From positions 6,405,501 through 6,469,500 of the forward strand of contig NC_009485.1 of NCBI RefSeq assembly GCF_000015165.1: a stretch of DNA of 64,000 bases, given 5' to 3'. This document shows, in pieces, positions 61,720-64,000 of this stretch (position 1 is its first letter; each line of letters starts with the position of its first letter). Position numbers and translations under genes: made by a program. Under the pieces are notes generated by a model. That model worked only from the letters and a program-made list of their open reading frames with translations, did no database searches and was not told the DNA's origin. The DNA is from Bradyrhizobium sp. BTAi1 (GTDB lineage Bacteria; Pseudomonadota; Alphaproteobacteria; Rhizobiales; Xanthobacteraceae).

Positions 61720-63201
61720 TCAATTCCTGCCGGAATCGACCGGCGGTTCCGCGGTGTGACGGGCGCCCGCTTTGCGCAGATGAATGGTGGCGATATCATC
61801 GGCATAGACTTTTTGCCAGCCATCGACATGGTCGAGCAGCTTGGTCGCCGCGCTCTGGGTGCGCAGCAAGGTCGCCTCGATGTCGTAGTCCTTGAGCAGC
61901 CGGAACAGATTGTCCGGCTCCATCAGGCCTGATGCGGCGTTGTGATCGACGAAGAACGTCTCGCCATAGAGCTCGGTGCGGCCGTCGATGAACGGAGCTA
62001 TTCCGGTCGAGATCAGATAGCCGCCGAAATCATAGTCGTTCAGCACGCGCGTCAGATTGAGCTTCTTGAGCTCGGTCACGGCCGCCACCGGCGTGCCGCG
62101 CATGTTCGGCGCGAAGGTCAGGACCGACAAGGACGCCAATGTGCCGGCGCCGAGCGCGAGCACCACGGCCGATGTCAGCGCTGCCCGCGCCCCCGCGGGG
62201 GCGGCGGGCAACGGGTCCAACTGCCGCGCCAGCGGCGCGGCGATCACCAGCGGTCCGACCAACGCCAGGATCTCGGCAGCACGCGCCTGGGCCAGCGCCA
62301 TGTGCAGCAGGCCGAGCAGCATCAGGATGCGGACCGGTGGCAGCTTGAGCCCATGATACAGCGCAAAGCCGATTGCCAGCAGCAGGCAGATCTCGAACGG
62401 CCCGAGGCCCTGGAAGTCCGCCGCCTTCCATTCGACGATCAGCGGCAGTGCCTGACCGAGCGACAGGATCTTCTGCGCCGCGAGCAGCGCGTTCCAGCCA
62501 TAGGGCGTGCAGCAGCTCGCGGCCACAGCGAGCGCGGCGAACGCCATCCAGCGCAATGCCAGCGCGCGGCGAAGCGGCGGCTCGGCATTGACCACCGCAT
62601 CAAGCGCAGCGGGCGCCATGAAGAACAGGCCGAACACGAAGCCGCCGTGAAGATTGGCCCACAGCGCGATCAGGAGCACCAGCGCCAGAGGCGGCGCCGC
62701 CTTGCGATCGGCGGCGTCGATCAATCCCGCCATCCAGGCCACCAGGATCGGAAACGCCAGCACATGCGGCCGCGCCAGCAGATGCGGCAGGCAGAGCAGG
62801 AACGCGGCGACGACGAACACCAGCATCGTGCTGTCGCGCAGATGCCGGCCGAGGGCACGCGCGAACAGTGCGAAGGCCAGCGCGATCGCCGACGCCGCCA
62901 GCACCACCGGGCCGGTCCAGCCGGCGAGCCGGTAGGCCGCGGCATAGCCGACCTGCGCCAGCCATTGCGTCGAGATCCAGGGCGCGCCGCGCATGGTGAA
63001 GGAGTAGACGTCGACCTCGGGCACCGCGCGGTGATCGAGGATCCACTGCCCCACGGTGATCTGCCACAGCGTGTCCGGATCGTTGAGCAGACGGTTGCCG
63101 GAGATCAGCAGCAGCGCATAGACGCCGGCGCCGACCCACAGCGGCAACAGCGCGCGTGACGGCCGGATGGTCGCTTCGGTGTGGGTGACGGACAGCGTCA
63201 T
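61720..63201 (-). CDS. Polytopic membrane protein, GT-C-like
   Basis: 493 residues from ATG 63201 with about 10-11 hydrophobic helices. Early residues include SGNRLLNDPDTLWQITVGQWILDHRAVPEVDVYSFT, a luminal-loop pattern (D-D and Y/H) seen in GT-C type glycosyltransferases and mannosyltransferase-like DUF families; the soluble C-terminal part (about 380-490) contains RVLNDYDFGGYLISTGI and FIDGRTELYGETFFVDH. No acceptor or donor can be inferred. A frame to 63333 adds 44 arginine-rich residues and is not favoured. Divergent from the lytic transglycosylase gene. Confidence 0.75.
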   Translation of the reverse strand: MTLSVTHTEATIRPSRALLPLWVGAGVYALLLISGNRLLNDPDTLWQITVGQWILDHRAVPEVDVYSFTMRGAPWISTQWLAQVGYAAAYRLAGWTGPVVLAASAIALAFALFARALGRHLRDSTMLVFVVAAFLLCLPHLLARPHVLAFPILVAWMAGLIDAADRKAAPPLALVLLIALWANLHGGFVFGLFFMAPAALDAVVNAEPPLRRALALRWMAFAALAVAASCCTPYGWNALLAAQKILSLGQALPLIVEWKAADFQGLGPFEICLLLAIGFALYHGLKLPPVRILMLLGLLHMALAQARAAEILALVGPLVIAAPLARQLDPLPAAPAGARAALTSAVVLALGAGTLASLSVLTFAPNMRGTPVAAVTELKKLNLTRVLNDYDFGGYLISTGIAPFIDGRTELYGETFFVDHNAASGLMEPDNLFRLLKDYDIEATLLRTQSAATKLLDHVDGWQKVYADDIATIHLRKAGARHTAEPPVDSGRN

Positions 63202-63408
63202 CGCGGCATGGACCTGGCTCGGAGCTTTCGGCCAGCCAAGCACGCCCCGTCTAATTCGGAGTAAACCGTGGCGCCGCGGCCGCCGGCAGTCCCGCCCCAA
63301 TTCTGCCACATTATCGCCCGGCGATCGCGCCAATTACGGTGCGTAAAGTGTTAAACGTGTGCCGGGGGGCTGCTTGGCACGCGCGTGGTTCCCGGGGGAT
63401 CCTGACAC

Positions 63409-64000
63409 ATGAAACGTCTCGTGCTGACGGCCTGGATCGCAGGCCTTGCGATGGCCGGCCACCTGCCGGCGGCCATGGCTGCGGAAGATTTGGCTGCCGA
63501 GGATGCGGCCCCCGCTTCGGCGGCGAAGGCCAAGATCGGCAAGACGGGCGCGAAGGCCAGCACGGCCGTCAAGCTGGCCCATGTCCGCCCGGACGGGATC
63601 AAGGAGCTCGCCGCGCACAGCGCCGTCACCAAGGCCGCGCGCGAAGTCGAGGCGATCGAAGCGGTGAGCGGCGCCGACAATTCGCAGCCGGTCGACGCCA
63701 ATGCGGCCGCTCCGGCGGCCGAGGCCGAGGCGGTGCCGGTCGACACCCCGGCGGCCGAGCCCCGCGAGACCGATCGCAAGGCGGCGGACGTCAAGCCCAA
63801 GCACATGAACACCGGCCATCCGCATATCGATGCGCTGGTCGCCGTCCACGCTGCCGCCAACGACGTTCCCGAGGCGCTGATCCACCGCGTGATCGTGCGC
63901 GAGAGCAAATATCAAAAGGACCTGGTCGGCCGTTGCGGCTGCATCGGCCTGATGCAGATCAAGCTCGGCACCGCGCGCGGCCTCGGCTACACCGGCGACG
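63409..64000 (+). CDS. Lytic transglycosylase, 5' part
   Basis: Runs off the right edge after 197 codons. A signal peptide ends near AAMAA (about 25), then an alanine-rich linker to about 135, then the SLT domain with VIVRESKYQ, where E165 is the likely catalytic glutamate, and CIGLMQIKLGTARGLGY. These are the ES and GLMQI motifs of family 1 soluble lytic transglycosylases that cleave MurNAc-GlcNAc bonds. The CGC near 176-178 (cysteines C176, C178) is unusual before GLMQ but seen in related proteins. Several small plus-strand frames here are its shadows. Confidence 0.88.
   Translation, partial: MKRLVLTAWIAGLAMAGHLPAAMAAEDLAAEDAAPASAAKAKIGKTGAKASTAVKLAHVRPDGIKELAAHSAVTKAAREVEAIEAVSGADNSQPVDANAAAPAAEAEAVPVDTPAAEPRETDRKAADVKPKHMNTGHPHIDALVAVHAAANDVPEALIHRVIVRESKYQKDLVGRCGCIGLMQIKLGTARGLGYTGD

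Noticed and set aside
1..64000. CRISPR arrays, tRNA genes, insertion sequences and prophage
   Set aside because: No regularly spaced repeats, no T-loop plus acceptor pattern, and no transposase, integrase or capsid-like protein were seen. The repeats present are short palindromes.

Overview
The window is typical high-GC alphaproteobacterial chromosome, most likely from Bradyrhizobium or a close Bradyrhizobiaceae relative. This rests on the dcw (cell wall and division) gene order, the families of short palindromic intergenic repeats, a Rhodobacter-type Pmt methyltransferase and an RNase P RNA of alphaproteobacterial type. No phage, insertion sequence, CRISPR array or tRNA was recognised.

0-17 kb: a minus-strand peptidoglycan/division cluster in the order rsmH-ftsL-ftsI-murE-murF-mraY-murD-ftsW-murG-murC-murB-ddl. 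It is interrupted between murG and murC by an exported beta-carbonic anhydrase and a regulator with two winged-helix-like segments. Divergent from the head of the cluster is a cytoplasmic-looking N-acetylmuramoyl-L-alanine amidase.

18-26.5 kb: an ECF42-type sigma factor with its DGPF/YCII partner, the RNase P RNA gene (rnpB, about 19841-20260), an ABC exporter, and an EmrAB-type drug efflux pair divergent from a TetR repressor. Two perfect 17-bp palindromes lie in the emrA-tetR gap.

26.5-31.5 kb: a gene-free 1.1-kb island of dispersed repeats, then NikR with a histidine-rich tail. A canonical NikR operator (GTATGA-N16-TCATAC) sits in the divergent gap to a TonB-dependent receptor, pointing to regulated outer-membrane nickel uptake. 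A small methyltransferase and a small hypothetical protein follow.

31.8-47.8 kb: an extensin-like lipoprotein, a 27-aa membrane peptide, a DUF2147 protein, an EnvZ/OmpR-type pair divergent from a TolC-MacA-MacB operon, a DUF3313-like lipoprotein, a three-subunit xanthine dehydrogenase family enzyme of PaoABC layout, and a Nudix hydrolase with a long low-complexity tail.

47.9-53.5 kb: a compact group that looks devoted to lipid chemistry. It holds a phosphatidylserine decarboxylase-like protein with an HGST processing site, a membrane-anchored class III aminotransferase, an Mpo1/DUF962-like membrane protein, a Pmt-type methyltransferase and a GT4 glycosyltransferase. A perfect 14-bp inverted repeat precedes the Mpo1-like gene and a degenerate copy precedes the glycosyltransferase, at similar distances. 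This is the best candidate here for an undescribed pathway.

53.8-64 kb: an L,D-transpeptidase, a DUF4403 protein, a branched-chain amino acid-type binding protein, a second OmpR/EnvZ-type pair, a PRC-barrel protein, a small zinc-ribbon protein, a polytopic membrane protein and the start of a lytic transglycosylase cut by the right edge.
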